Positions 1-8,641 of a stretch of DNA of 64,000 nucleotides are shown here, in pieces. The translations under genes and the position numbers were made by a program. Source of the DNA: an uncultured Clostridia bacterium (GTDB taxonomy: Bacteria > Bacillota > Clostridia > TANB77 > CAG-508); NCBI GenBank assembly GCA_944393385.1, contig CALYAA010000006.1, forward strand, positions 1-64,000. Direction: 5' to 3'. Position 1 is the stretch's first letter. Every line of letters begins with the position of its first letter. The notes under the pieces were generated by a model. That model saw nothing but the letters and a program-made list of their open reading frames with translations. It ran no database searches and was not told the origin of the DNA.

Positions 1-2
1 AA

Positions 3-3000
3 AATCTGTATATAGAGAATTTCAATTTTGAAAAAACAACATCAGACAACAGAATGGGATTAATAAGATATGCACAAGATGCCACAATAAATAATGTACA
101 TGTAAAAGGAGCAAAACTAGAAAGTAAAGTAAATGTACCAATAACAGCAGGAGTAATAGTAGCAGATGCAAATGGAGGAAATGTAATTATAACAAACAGT
201 TCAGCAGTAGATGTAGAAATAGTACAAAATGTAAATGAAATAGTGTCAACCAATCGTATAGGAGGACTAGTAGGATATTTTAATGGTTCAAGAATAGAAA
301 ACTGTTATGTAAGAGATATAAATTTAGATATAGGAAATGCAATAGAAACAGCAATAGGAGGAGTAGTAGGATATTTATATAAAGGAGATATAACCAATTG
401 TTATGCAGAAGGAAAAATAGAAGCAGTAGGACCAAGAGTAGGAGGAATAGTAGGAAATATTGACAATATAGAAAGAACAACAGTAACAAATTGTTATAGC
501 TATGTAGAAATTGTAAATACAGAAGAATATGTAGGAGGAATAATAGGAAAAGATCCAGAAGGGACAAATAATAGTACAAATACACATAACAATTTAAGTA
601 TAGGAAATATATACACAGGAAAACAAACAGAAAATATAGGAAGAATTGTGTCAAACTATACAGATAGAGCAAATAACTATGCATATGAAAACCAAAAAAT
701 AAATGGATATATAACAGAAGAAGAACTAGGAGCAACACTTTTAACATATGAAGATTTATGTAAAGAACCAACTTACACCAACACAATACAATTAGGAGAA
801 AGCTATGATTATAGCCAAGTAGGACAAGGAATATTACCAAAACTATATAATACACAAGGAACAGAGATATTGCCAAACCAAGAAGATATAAAAATAGAAC
901 AAACAGAAGAAATGGTAATAGAAAGTGTAACATCAGAAAAAACAGATGCAAATACAATAGAAGCATTAATAGAAATAAGTAATCCACAAGAAAAAGAAAT
1001 AATAGATATAGAAGTAGAAGATATGGAAGTAACAACAACTAAGAATAACACAGAAAATAGAAAAACATATATAGAAATAAAAGCAACACCAACTAGATTC
1101 TATGACAGTTATAAAGTATCAAAAATAATATATAAAGAAAATGGAGAAGAAAAAGAGCAAGAAACAAGTGCAAGAATAGAAGAACAATTTTATAAAGAAC
1201 TATATAGCTATGAAGATTGGCAAGGAATAGAAGAAGGAACATACCAAAACTATAAACTAATGAATGACATAGATTTTTCTGGAAGGGACAACATAAAAAG
1301 CAATGTAACAATGTCAAGATTAGAATCAAATGGAAGTACACTAAAAAATATAGAAATAGAAGTAAGTGGAGATTACTCAGGGCTAATAAGAGAGATAAGA
1401 ACAAATTTATATGGAGTAAACTTTGAAAATATAAAAGTAACAGGTAAAAACAACTATGTAGGAGTAATAGGAAAGAATACAGCAGAAGCAAAGAACATAA
1501 AATTCAAAGAGATAGCAGTAATAGGAAACTATGATTATGTGGGATGTATAGGAAGGCAAGAAATAGGAAAAGTAGAAAACATAGAATTAGAAAATGTAAC
1601 AATAACAGGAAGAAACTACGTAGGAGGTTTGATAGGATATAATATATCAAATATAACTAATATTCAGGCAAAAGAAATAGTAATACAAGGAAATTCGCGT
1701 ATAGGAGGAATAGTGGGACTCAATGAAAACTCAGGAACAATAAACAATACAGAAATACAAGATTCAAGTATAACAGGAATGTCAATCTGTGTAGGAGGAG
1801 TAGTTGGAAGTTATTATAATATAAATACAAGTTCGGGGAATTTAAAATCTATAAATAATATAATAAAATCACAGGGAGATTATGTAGGAGGAATCTCAGG
1901 ATATTATATTGGATATGGTAATATAGAAGTAGAAGTAGAAGGTTGTCAAATAAGTGGAAAATCTAGAGTAGGAGGAATTCTAGGACATCAACAAAATGTT
2001 TGGATTCAATATAGTACAGTAAAAAATACTTTAGTAGAAGGAATAAGTATAAATAGTGAAAATGTAGGAGGAATAACAGGATATCAATCTCATCAAAGTA
2101 TTAGATATTGTTCAGTAGAAGATAGTGAAATAAAATCAAAAGGAGAAAATGTAGGAGGAATAGTAGGATGGTCTTCTAGCTATGTGCAAGATTCATTTGT
2201 GAGTGACACAAAAGTGGAAGGTGCAAAAAAAGTAGGAGGAATAATAGGAGAAAAGGTAGCTAACTCTATCTACAATACATACACAAATGCAGAAGTAAAA
2301 GCAATAGAAAAAAATGCAGGAGGAATAATAGGATATTATACAAATGCAAATACAACAGCAGCAAACATCATGCAAGTATATAATAACTCAGTAGAAGGCT
2401 CAAAAATAGAAGCACCAGAAAATGTAGGAGGAATAATAGGATATATAGAAAAAGACTTATATACACAATCAGGACAAAATTATTATAGAAACAATTATGT
2501 ACATGCATATCTAACAAGTGAAGCCCCAATAACAACATCATTAGGAATAGGAAGTTCAAAAGTAGAGAATGAAAAATTAACAAATTTCCATGTATATAAA
2601 TACAGTAAAATAAATGACCAATACATAAATGAAGATATAGACAATATAAAAGAAAATCAATATGTAACAGCTAACCAATTAAAACAAGAAAATACATATA
2701 AAAATACATTTGGATGGGGAACAACTTATTTATACACAACATTATCAGAAAATAAATATCCAATATTAAATTCAATGAAAACTGAGCAAGAAGGAATAGA
2801 CTTACCAGAAGACCCAATAGATGTAGAAACAATGCAAGCTAATATACAACAAATAGCCGAAAACATGGAAAACAAAATACCACTAAGCATAAATACAATT
2901 ACAACAGAAAACGAAGAAACAGAGCAAACTAATTCAGAACAAAATAACAACAAAGCAGTAACACCAACATATGAAATATATCCAATATCAGCAAATGAAA

Positions 3001-4436
3001 TAAACATAGACTTGAGCGACATACCAGAAGAAACATATTTAAGAATAGGACAAGGAGAAAATGCAGTAGACATAGAAATAGACTCAAGAACATATACATT
3101 CAAATATGACTATAAAACAACACAAACATTGCAGTTAATCCAAAAAGCAAAGAGTAATGCAAGTATAAATACAACAAGTACTCAAACAGAAAGTACTACA
3201 GAACAAACAACAAGTACAGATGTAACAGATATTAATACCGAAACAATCCTAACAGAAATAAAAATAGACCCAGAAGAAATAAGAAATTATGCAAGCTTAG
3301 AAGGAGAAACAAACGCAATACTAAAAGGAACAGAAATGTACATAAATGGAGAAAAAGTAGAAGGAAGCTTTGTAAACATATACAAAGGAAAAGCTTTAAC
3401 AGAAAAAGGAGAAGTATATGATATAGAAAGCCAAGAAAAAGACCCAGCAGAAAACAAAGTAGAAGGACTAATACTAGAAGGCAAAGTAAAGCCAATAGAA
3501 GAATACGAATACTCAGGAAATACAATAAAAGTATATGGAAAATACAGCACAATAAATGGACAAGCAAAAAATCAAATATACACAGTAAAAAACGGAAAAC
3601 TATCAATCATATCAGGAAAAACAGAACTAAAAATAGGCAATCAAGTAATAGACATGATAAATGAAAGAGAATATGAAACAATACTACTAGAAAATGGAAC
3701 CATACAAGACCTAAAACAAAGTCTAAAATATCCAGAAAACTTCGAAAACAGCAACATAAAAGAAATAGCTCAAAACACAGATACAGAAAGAACAGAAGTA
3801 TTAGTATATTACAATGATGGAACAGTAATAGTATTTAACTACTTAACAGGAGATATAATATACAAACAAGAAGAAAAACAAAATCCAGGACTAATAGACT
3901 ACATAAAACAAAGCTTAGCAAACATAATCCCAAGTAGCACAAACAATACAAGTAAAGAATATGAAGAAAGCAAAGAGCTAGTAGAAAAACTAGAAGAAGT
4001 GCCAGTAGAAGAAGCAATACAAGAAGTAAGTCCAAATAATGGTACAAATACACAAAATACTGAAACAAACAACAGCAAAGAAGAAACAACACAAGAAACA
4101 AACAGCAGTAGCAATACAGAAAGTATTCAAAACAATGGAACAAGCAACAATGGAAACAGTTTAACATCAAGCAAAAACTATGTAACATCATATAACCCAG
4201 AAACAGGAACATATGAAGTATATAGCATAGAAGAAATAATAAATAACAGCGAAGAAGAACCAGAATCAGAAACAGAAAAAATCCAGGCAAACGGACTACA
4301 ACAATTCTATGAAAGTTATAATACATCAGGAAAGAAAACAAAAATAGAACCAGGGTTAAGTTTAATAATAACAACAATTACAGCAATAGGAATCTTAAGC
4401 ATAGCCATAATAAGAAGAGCAAAATACGCAAAATAA
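3..4436 (+). CDS. Giant GLUG-repeat surface protein, 3' part
   Basis: The reading frame is open from the left edge, so the gene is partial at its 5' end; the ATG at 54 is internal. About sixteen glycine-rich GLUG-type motifs (pattern V/I-GG-I/L/V-x-G) occur in two arrays, roughly 255-560 and 1440-2460, each followed by a short N/T-rich strand, as in beta-helical surface proteins. The arrays are followed by a long Glu/Thr/Asn-rich region and, at the end, a single hydrophobic segment (about 4350-4415) and a short RRAKYAK tail, so the protein is probably held in the membrane with most of it outside. No LPXTG motif is present. The gene sits directly before the glycan-export operon, separated by a terminator. 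The substrate or ligand is unknown; an adhesin or cell-surface role is inference from the repeats and the anchor. Confidence 0.8.
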   Translation, partial: NLYIENFNFEKTTSDNRMGLIRYAQDATINNVHVKGAKLESKVNVPITAGVIVADANGGNVIITNSSAVDVEIVQNVNEIVSTNRIGGLVGYFNGSRIENCYVRDINLDIGNAIETAIGGVVGYLYKGDITNCYAEGKIEAVGPRVGGIVGNIDNIERTTVTNCYSYVEIVNTEEYVGGIIGKDPEGTNNSTNTHNNLSIGNIYTGKQTENIGRIVSNYTDRANNYAYENQKINGYITEEELGATLLTYEDLCKEPTYTNTIQLGESYDYSQVGQGILPKLYNTQGTEILPNQEDIKIEQTEEMVIESVTSEKTDANTIEALIEISNPQEKEIIDIEVEDMEVTTTKNNTENRKTYIEIKATPTRFYDSYKVSKIIYKENGEEKEQETSARIEEQFYKELYSYEDWQGIEEGTYQNYKLMNDIDFSGRDNIKSNVTMSRLESNGSTLKNIEIEVSGDYSGLIREIRTNLYGVNFENIKVTGKNNYVGVIGKNTAEAKNIKFKEIAVIGNYDYVGCIGRQEIGKVENIELENVTITGRNYVGGLIGYNISNITNIQAKEIVIQGNSRIGGIVGLNENSGTINNTEIQDSSITGMSICVGGVVGSYYNINTSSGNLKSINNIIKSQGDYVGGISGYYIGYGNIEVEVEGCQISGKSRVGGILGHQQNVWIQYSTVKNTLVEGISINSENVGGITGYQSHQSIRYCSVEDSEIKSKGENVGGIVGWSSSYVQDSFVSDTKVEGAKKVGGIIGEKVANSIYNTYTNAEVKAIEKNAGGIIGYYTNANTTAANIMQVYNNSVEGSKIEAPENVGGIIGYIEKDLYTQSGQNYYRNNYVHAYLTSEAPITTSLGIGSSKVENEKLTNFHVYKYSKINDQYINEDIDNIKENQYVTANQLKQENTYKNTFGWGTTYLYTTLSENKYPILNSMKTEQEGIDLPEDPIDVETMQANIQQIAENMENKIPLSINTITTENEETEQTNSEQNNNKAVTPTYEIYPISANEINIDLSDIPEETYLRIGQGENAVDIEIDSRTYTFKYDYKTTQTLQLIQKAKSNASINTTSTQTESTTEQTTSTDVTDINTETILTEIKIDPEEIRNYASLEGETNAILKGTEMYINGEKVEGSFVNIYKGKALTEKGEVYDIESQEKDPAENKVEGLILEGKVKPIEEYEYSGNTIKVYGKYSTINGQAKNQIYTVKNGKLSIISGKTELKIGNQVIDMINEREYETILLENGTIQDLKQSLKYPENFENSNIKEIAQNTDTERTEVLVYYNDGTVIVFNYLTGDIIYKQEEKQNPGLIDYIKQSLANIIPSSTNNTSKEYEESKELVEKLEEVPVEEAIQEVSPNNGTNTQNTETNNSKEETTQETNSSSNTESIQNNGTSNNGNSLTSSKNYVTSYNPETGTYEVYSIEEIINNSEEEPESETEKIQANGLQQFYESYNTSGKKTKIEPGLSLIITTITAIGILSIAIIRRAKYAK

Positions 4437-4442
4437 AAATAC

Positions 4443-4485
4443 GAGAGCAAAGAATCTAAAAAATTCTATGCTCTCATATTTTTTT
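4443..4485 (+). terminator. Rho-independent terminator after the GLUG protein
   Basis: GAGAGCA (4443-4449) pairs with TGCTCTC (4469-4475) and AGAAT with ATTCT inside it; a T-rich run follows. It separates the GLUG gene from the exporter operon. Confidence 0.85.
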
Positions 4486-4519
4486 CAAAAAGGTACTGTT
4501 TCAAATTATCTTATATATA

Positions 4520-4548
4520 TTGACAAATAGGCAATTTAAATATAGAAT
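4520..4548 (+). promoter_or_regulatory. Sigma-A promoter of the glycan operon
   Basis: TTGACA, a 17-nt spacer and TAGAAT lie about 60 nt upstream of the ABC permease start. No other strong promoter or terminator was noticed until after the flippase gene at 23017. Confidence 0.7.
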
Positions 4549-4608
4549 GTAATACGAAAAAGGCACAAAAGAGAACCGGCACCAAATTACCCAACGAAAG
4601 GATAAAAT

Positions 4609-5400
4609 ATGGAATTAATAAAAGATATAATAAAAAACAGAAAACTAATATGTCAACTAGGAAAAAACGATTTTAAAAATAGATTTGCAAGTACAAGTTT
4701 AGGAACAATATGGGGATTTTTGCAACCATTCATATTTATGATAACATATGCAATAGTTTTCCAATTCATATTAAAAACTGGAAGTAGTGGAGAATACCCA
4801 TATGCAGTATGGTTTTTCCCTGGAATGACAATGTGGCAATGGTTAAATGATAGTATAATGTCAGCAAGTAATTCAATAAGGCAATATAGTTATTTAGTAA
4901 AAAAAGTTGTATTTCCAGTTAATATAATCCCAATAATATCAATAGTTGCATCAAGTTTTGTGGGATTATTTTTAGTAGCTATTGCAGTAGGAATATGTGT
5001 AGTTTATGGATATATTCCAAATATATTAACATTAATATATGTAATATTTGCATTTTATTGTTTTGTAACCGCATTTACAAGATTTACATCAGCAGTTACA
5101 ACAGTTGTACCAGACTTTTCTAACCTATTAGGAATAGCAATGCAACTATTTTTCTGGTTTACACCAGTAGTTTGGAATTTAGGAATGCTTGCAGAACATC
5201 AAACAATATTAAAATTAATGCAATGTGTACCATTTACATATTTAGTAACAGCATTTAGACAAGCTTTTATTGGTGAAAATATAATATTTGCAAACCATGG
5301 ACTATTCACAATAGTATTTTGGGCAATAACAATAATATTATTTATATGGGGAAATGCCATATTTAAAAGAACAAAGAAAGACTTTGCAGATGTTCTATAG
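4609..5400 (+). CDS. wzm: Polysaccharide ABC exporter, permease (Wzm/TagG type)
   Basis: The 263-residue protein has about six hydrophobic segments and the layout of ABC-2 type permeases that export lipid-linked polysaccharide or teichoic acid. Length matches Wzm/TagG (about 260). It begins with a short cytoplasmic amphipathic stretch (NRFASTSLGTIWGFLQP is typical of the family). AAAGGA lies 8-13 nt before the ATG. The ATPase gene starts 12 nt downstream, so the pair forms one exporter. It is the first gene of the long glycan operon. Whether the cargo is a teichoic acid or a heteropolysaccharide cannot be told from this subunit, but the neighbours point to a heptose-containing glycan. Confidence 0.92.
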   Translation: MELIKDIIKNRKLICQLGKNDFKNRFASTSLGTIWGFLQPFIFMITYAIVFQFILKTGSSGEYPYAVWFFPGMTMWQWLNDSIMSASNSIRQYSYLVKKVVFPVNIIPIISIVASSFVGLFLVAIAVGICVVYGYIPNILTLIYVIFAFYCFVTAFTRFTSAVTTVVPDFSNLLGIAMQLFFWFTPVVWNLGMLAEHQTILKLMQCVPFTYLVTAFRQAFIGENIIFANHGLFTIVFWAITIILFIWGNAIFKRTKKDFADVL

Positions 5401-5412
5401 TGGAGGAATTTA

Positions 5413-6705
5413 ATGGAAGAAAATGTTATTGAGATAAAGAACTTAGTAAAAAAATATAAAATGTATAATAAAAAAAAGGATAGATTACTAGAAATCTTAT
5501 TTCCAAAGGTACAAAGACATACAGACTTTACAGCCATGAATAATTTAAATTTATCTGTAAAAAAGGGAGAAGTAGTTGGAATACTTGGAAGAAATGGAGC
5601 AGGAAAATCCACACTACTTAAAATGATAACAGGAGTAGTAGTACCAACTTCAGGAACTATAGAAGTAAAAGGAAAAATAAGTTCACTATTGGAACTAGGA
5701 ACAGCATTTAATATGGACTTAACAGGAGAAGAAAATATATATCAACATGGGCAAGTAATGGGGCTAACAAGAGAAGAAATAGAAAACAGCAAACAAAAAA
5801 TTATAGACTTTGCAGACATAGGAGATCATCTTTATCAACCTGTAAAAACATATTCATCAGGAATGTTTGCAAGACTTGCATTTTCATGTGCAATAAATGT
5901 AAATCCAGAAATATTAATAGTAGATGAAGTATTATCAGTTGGAGACATGGCATTCCAATTAAAATGCTTTAAAAAATTCGAAGAATTCAAATCACAAGGA
6001 AAAACTATCCTTTTTGTAACACACAATGTATCTGACATATTAAAAAATTGTACTAGAACAATAATATTAACTGATGGTTCAAAAATTTTTGATGGAGATG
6101 TAAAAGAAGGGGTAGAATTATACAAAAAGATTATAACAGGAAATATGCCAAAAGCAGAAACAAAAGAAGACAAAAAAGAAAAAACAAATAAAGAATACTC
6201 AAAAGCCAAAACTAAAGAAAAAAACACATGGAAATCACACTTTAATGAAAACCCAAATTTAATAGAATATGGTAATCTAGATGCAGAAGTAATAGATTAT
6301 GGTATTTTTGACGAAAATGACAATTACTTAAATGCAATAGATAATGACAAAATAATCAAATTAAAATCCAAAGTAAAATTTAACAAAGACGTAGATAATC
6401 CAATATTTACAATGACAATAAAAAACTTTAATGGAATAGAAATAGTAGGAACAAACACAATGCTAGAAAAAATATATCCAGGCAAGTTCAAAAAAGGTGA
6501 CATTGTTACAATAGAATTTATACAAAAACTACCAATTGCACCAAACAAATACACTTTATCATTTAGTTGTACACATATAAATGGAGATGGAGAATTAGAA
6601 GTATTAAACAGAAAATATGAAGCACTATTAATAGAAATACTTTCAAGTAAAGATTGTGTTGGATTACTAAGAATAGACCCTAAAATAAATATAATAAAGG
6701 AATAA
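5413..6705 (+). CDS. wzt: Polysaccharide ABC exporter, ATPase with C-terminal glycan-binding domain (Wzt type)
   Basis: The 430-residue protein has a complete ABC ATPase: Walker A GRNGAGKST, signature YSSGMFARL, Walker B ILIVDE and the H-loop His in FVTHN. After a Lys/Glu-rich linker (about residues 240-275) comes a beta-rich domain of about 150 residues of the Wzt C-terminal type, absent from plain TagH-like ATPases of this length class. In Wzt of O9a-type systems this domain recognises the modified non-reducing end of the finished glycan and so licenses export. The gene follows wzm by 12 nt with a GGAGG site. The WbdD-like gene two genes downstream is a good candidate for making the recognised end group. 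The recognition role here is inference. Confidence 0.9.
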   Translation: MEENVIEIKNLVKKYKMYNKKKDRLLEILFPKVQRHTDFTAMNNLNLSVKKGEVVGILGRNGAGKSTLLKMITGVVVPTSGTIEVKGKISSLLELGTAFNMDLTGEENIYQHGQVMGLTREEIENSKQKIIDFADIGDHLYQPVKTYSSGMFARLAFSCAINVNPEILIVDEVLSVGDMAFQLKCFKKFEEFKSQGKTILFVTHNVSDILKNCTRTIILTDGSKIFDGDVKEGVELYKKIITGNMPKAETKEDKKEKTNKEYSKAKTKEKNTWKSHFNENPNLIEYGNLDAEVIDYGIFDENDNYLNAIDNDKIIKLKSKVKFNKDVDNPIFTMTIKNFNGIEIVGTNTMLEKIYPGKFKKGDIVTIEFIQKLPIAPNKYTLSFSCTHINGDGELEVLNRKYEALLIEILSSKDCVGLLRIDPKINIIKE

Positions 6706-6709
6706 TCAA

Positions 6710-7603
6710 ATGAAAAACAAGAAAATTTATATTTCAATTACTTTTATAATTATATTTTGTGTTTTCTCAATAGGAATTATACAAACAAAAAATAAAACAG
6801 TAGAACTAATTCAACTAGCACAAATAGAATCAAGACAATCAATGGGATATTTAATAAAAACCAAAAACAATAAATTAATAGCCATTGACGGAGGACTTAA
6901 AGAAAACACCCAAAATCTAATTGAAAATATCAATGAAAATGGAGGAAAAGTTGATTACTGGTTTTTAACACATGTACATGATGACCACTTAGGAGCATTT
7001 GTTGAAATTGTAAAAAATACAGACATTCAAATAGATAATATTTTTGTCTCATTAAACGACTTATCATGGTATGAACAATATGAAAGTTCGAGAATAGATT
7101 TTACAAAAGAATTTTTCCAAACACTTGAAAATGAAAAAATAAGAGACAAAATACACAATCCTCAATTAAATGAAATAATAAATATAGATGGAATAAAAGC
7201 AGAAATATTAGGGATAAGAAATCCTGAGTTTACTGAAAATGCAGGAAATGAACAAAGTATGGTAATTAAATTTGACACAGGAAAAACAACAATTCTAATA
7301 CTTGGAGACACAGGAGTTCAAAGTAGCGAAAAACTAATAGAAACACAAAAAGACAAACTAAAAAGTGACATAGTACAAGTTGCGCACCATGGACAAGCAG
7401 GAGCAACAGAAGAATTATACAAACTAATAAATCCTAAAATATGTTTATGGCCAACACCTACATGGCTTTGGAACAATGATGCAGGAAGTGGAGAAAATAC
7501 AGGAAACTGGAAAACATTTGAAACAAGACAATGGTTAGAAAATTTAAATGTACAACAAAACTATATAGGAAAAGACGGAAATGTTACAATTGAAATAAAA
7601 TAA
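6710..7603 (+). CDS. Membrane-anchored metallo-beta-lactamase-fold hydrolase
   Basis: An N-terminal hydrophobic segment (about residues 6-24) is followed by a metallo-hydrolase domain: THVHDDHLGA supplies the HxHxDH metal motif, ILGDTG the bridging Asp and VAHHGQAG a further His. This arrangement resembles the C-terminal domain of ComEC and related secreted or membrane-tethered enzymes. The gene starts 4 nt after wzt, so it is translated with the exporter. Substrate is unknown; a role in processing the exported glycan, a phosphodiester or a lipid carrier would fit the position but is not shown by the sequence. Confidence 0.8.
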   Translation: MKNKKIYISITFIIIFCVFSIGIIQTKNKTVELIQLAQIESRQSMGYLIKTKNNKLIAIDGGLKENTQNLIENINENGGKVDYWFLTHVHDDHLGAFVEIVKNTDIQIDNIFVSLNDLSWYEQYESSRIDFTKEFFQTLENEKIRDKIHNPQLNEIINIDGIKAEILGIRNPEFTENAGNEQSMVIKFDTGKTTILILGDTGVQSSEKLIETQKDKLKSDIVQVAHHGQAGATEELYKLINPKICLWPTPTWLWNNDAGSGENTGNWKTFETRQWLENLNVQQNYIGKDGNVTIEIK

Positions 7604-7665
7604 AGAAAAATGGTTGAAAAAAATTATTTTTTCAATCAAATATGTGCCTTTAGGAAGGGAAAAAT

Positions 7666-8631
7666 ATGGAACAAATAGATATATTAATGGCAACATATAA
7701 TGGAGAAAAATATTTAAGAGAACAAATAGAAAGCATTTTAAACCAAACATATAAAAACATAAGACTAATAATTTCAGATGATTGCTCAACAGACAAAACA
7801 AGAGAAATAATTAAAGAATATGAAAAAAAAGATAAAAGAATAATATCATATTTTCAAGAAAAAAACTTAGGATATGTAAAAAACTTTAACTTTTTATTAA
7901 CCAAAGTTGAAAATCCAATTTATATGTTATCAGATCAAGATGATATATGGTTACCAATTAAAGTTGAACATACTTATAACTTTATGCGAAAAACTAATGC
8001 AGATTTAGTATTTACAGATTTAACTGTTGTTGATGAAAATGAAAACATCATAAATGATTCATTTAATAATTTAATGAAATTAACCAAAAAAATAAATAAA
8101 ACAATAGAAACATATAAATTAGCATATTTATATAATTGTGTAACAGGATGCACAATAATGTCAAAAAAAGAAAAGCTAAAAGATATACTTGATATTCCAA
8201 CAAATTCTAAACACATATTTCATGACCATTGGATAGCACTAGCAATATCTATAAATGGCAATGTAAAATATTTGCCAGAGTCATTGATAAAATATAGACA
8301 ACATGGAGATAATCAAGTAGGGGCAAAACATACAATACAAAAATTTAAAACAATAGAAGAAATAAGGAATCACTTTATAAATGTAAAATTAGGAATATTT
8401 GAAACATATGTACAAAATCCTAAGATTTTTACAGAAAAATTAAGAAAGCAAAATGAAAAAGCATATAATTACTATAAAATGTTAAGCAAAAAGAAAAATA
8501 TCAATTTCAAAAACTGGCTAATATTTTATAAATTATACAAAAATGAAAGTTTTAAATATTTTATTGAAAACTTTTTAATACTAAATATGCCTTGCTTTGT
8601 AAAAATAATAATGAGAGTAAAGAAAAAGTAG
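7666..8631 (+). CDS. Family 2 glycosyltransferase (rhamnosyltransferase-like)
   Basis: The 321-residue protein opens with the GT-A strand and loop IDILMATYNGEKYL, followed by SDDCSTDKT (nucleotide-binding Asp) and SDQDDIW (metal-binding DxD region). The C-terminal part HDHWIALAI plus YRQHGDNQVG is characteristic of the subfamily often annotated as alpha-1,3-rhamnosyltransferase. It should transfer a sugar from a nucleotide donor to the growing lipid-linked glycan on the cytoplasmic face. AGGAAGGG lies upstream of the ATG. Donor and linkage cannot be fixed from sequence. Confidence 0.88.
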   Translation: MEQIDILMATYNGEKYLREQIESILNQTYKNIRLIISDDCSTDKTREIIKEYEKKDKRIISYFQEKNLGYVKNFNFLLTKVENPIYMLSDQDDIWLPIKVEHTYNFMRKTNADLVFTDLTVVDENENIINDSFNNLMKLTKKINKTIETYKLAYLYNCVTGCTIMSKKEKLKDILDIPTNSKHIFHDHWIALAISINGNVKYLPESLIKYRQHGDNQVGAKHTIQKFKTIEEIRNHFINVKLGIFETYVQNPKIFTEKLRKQNEKAYNYYKMLSKKKNINFKNWLIFYKLYKNESFKYFIENFLILNMPCFVKIIMRVKKK

Positions 8632-8641
8632 TGGAGGGGAA

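Noticed and set aside
280-1491. Long open frames on the minus strand opposite the GLUG gene
   Set aside because: They are Leu/Phe/Tyr-rich low-complexity translations of an A-rich coding strand, with no ribosome binding sites and no recognisable domains. The same holds for the other antisense frames in the window.
1440-2460. Recurring GTAGGAGGAATA units resembling a repeat array or CRISPR
   Set aside because: Spacing and sequence vary, all units are in frame, and they encode the GG-x-x-G core of GLUG motifs.
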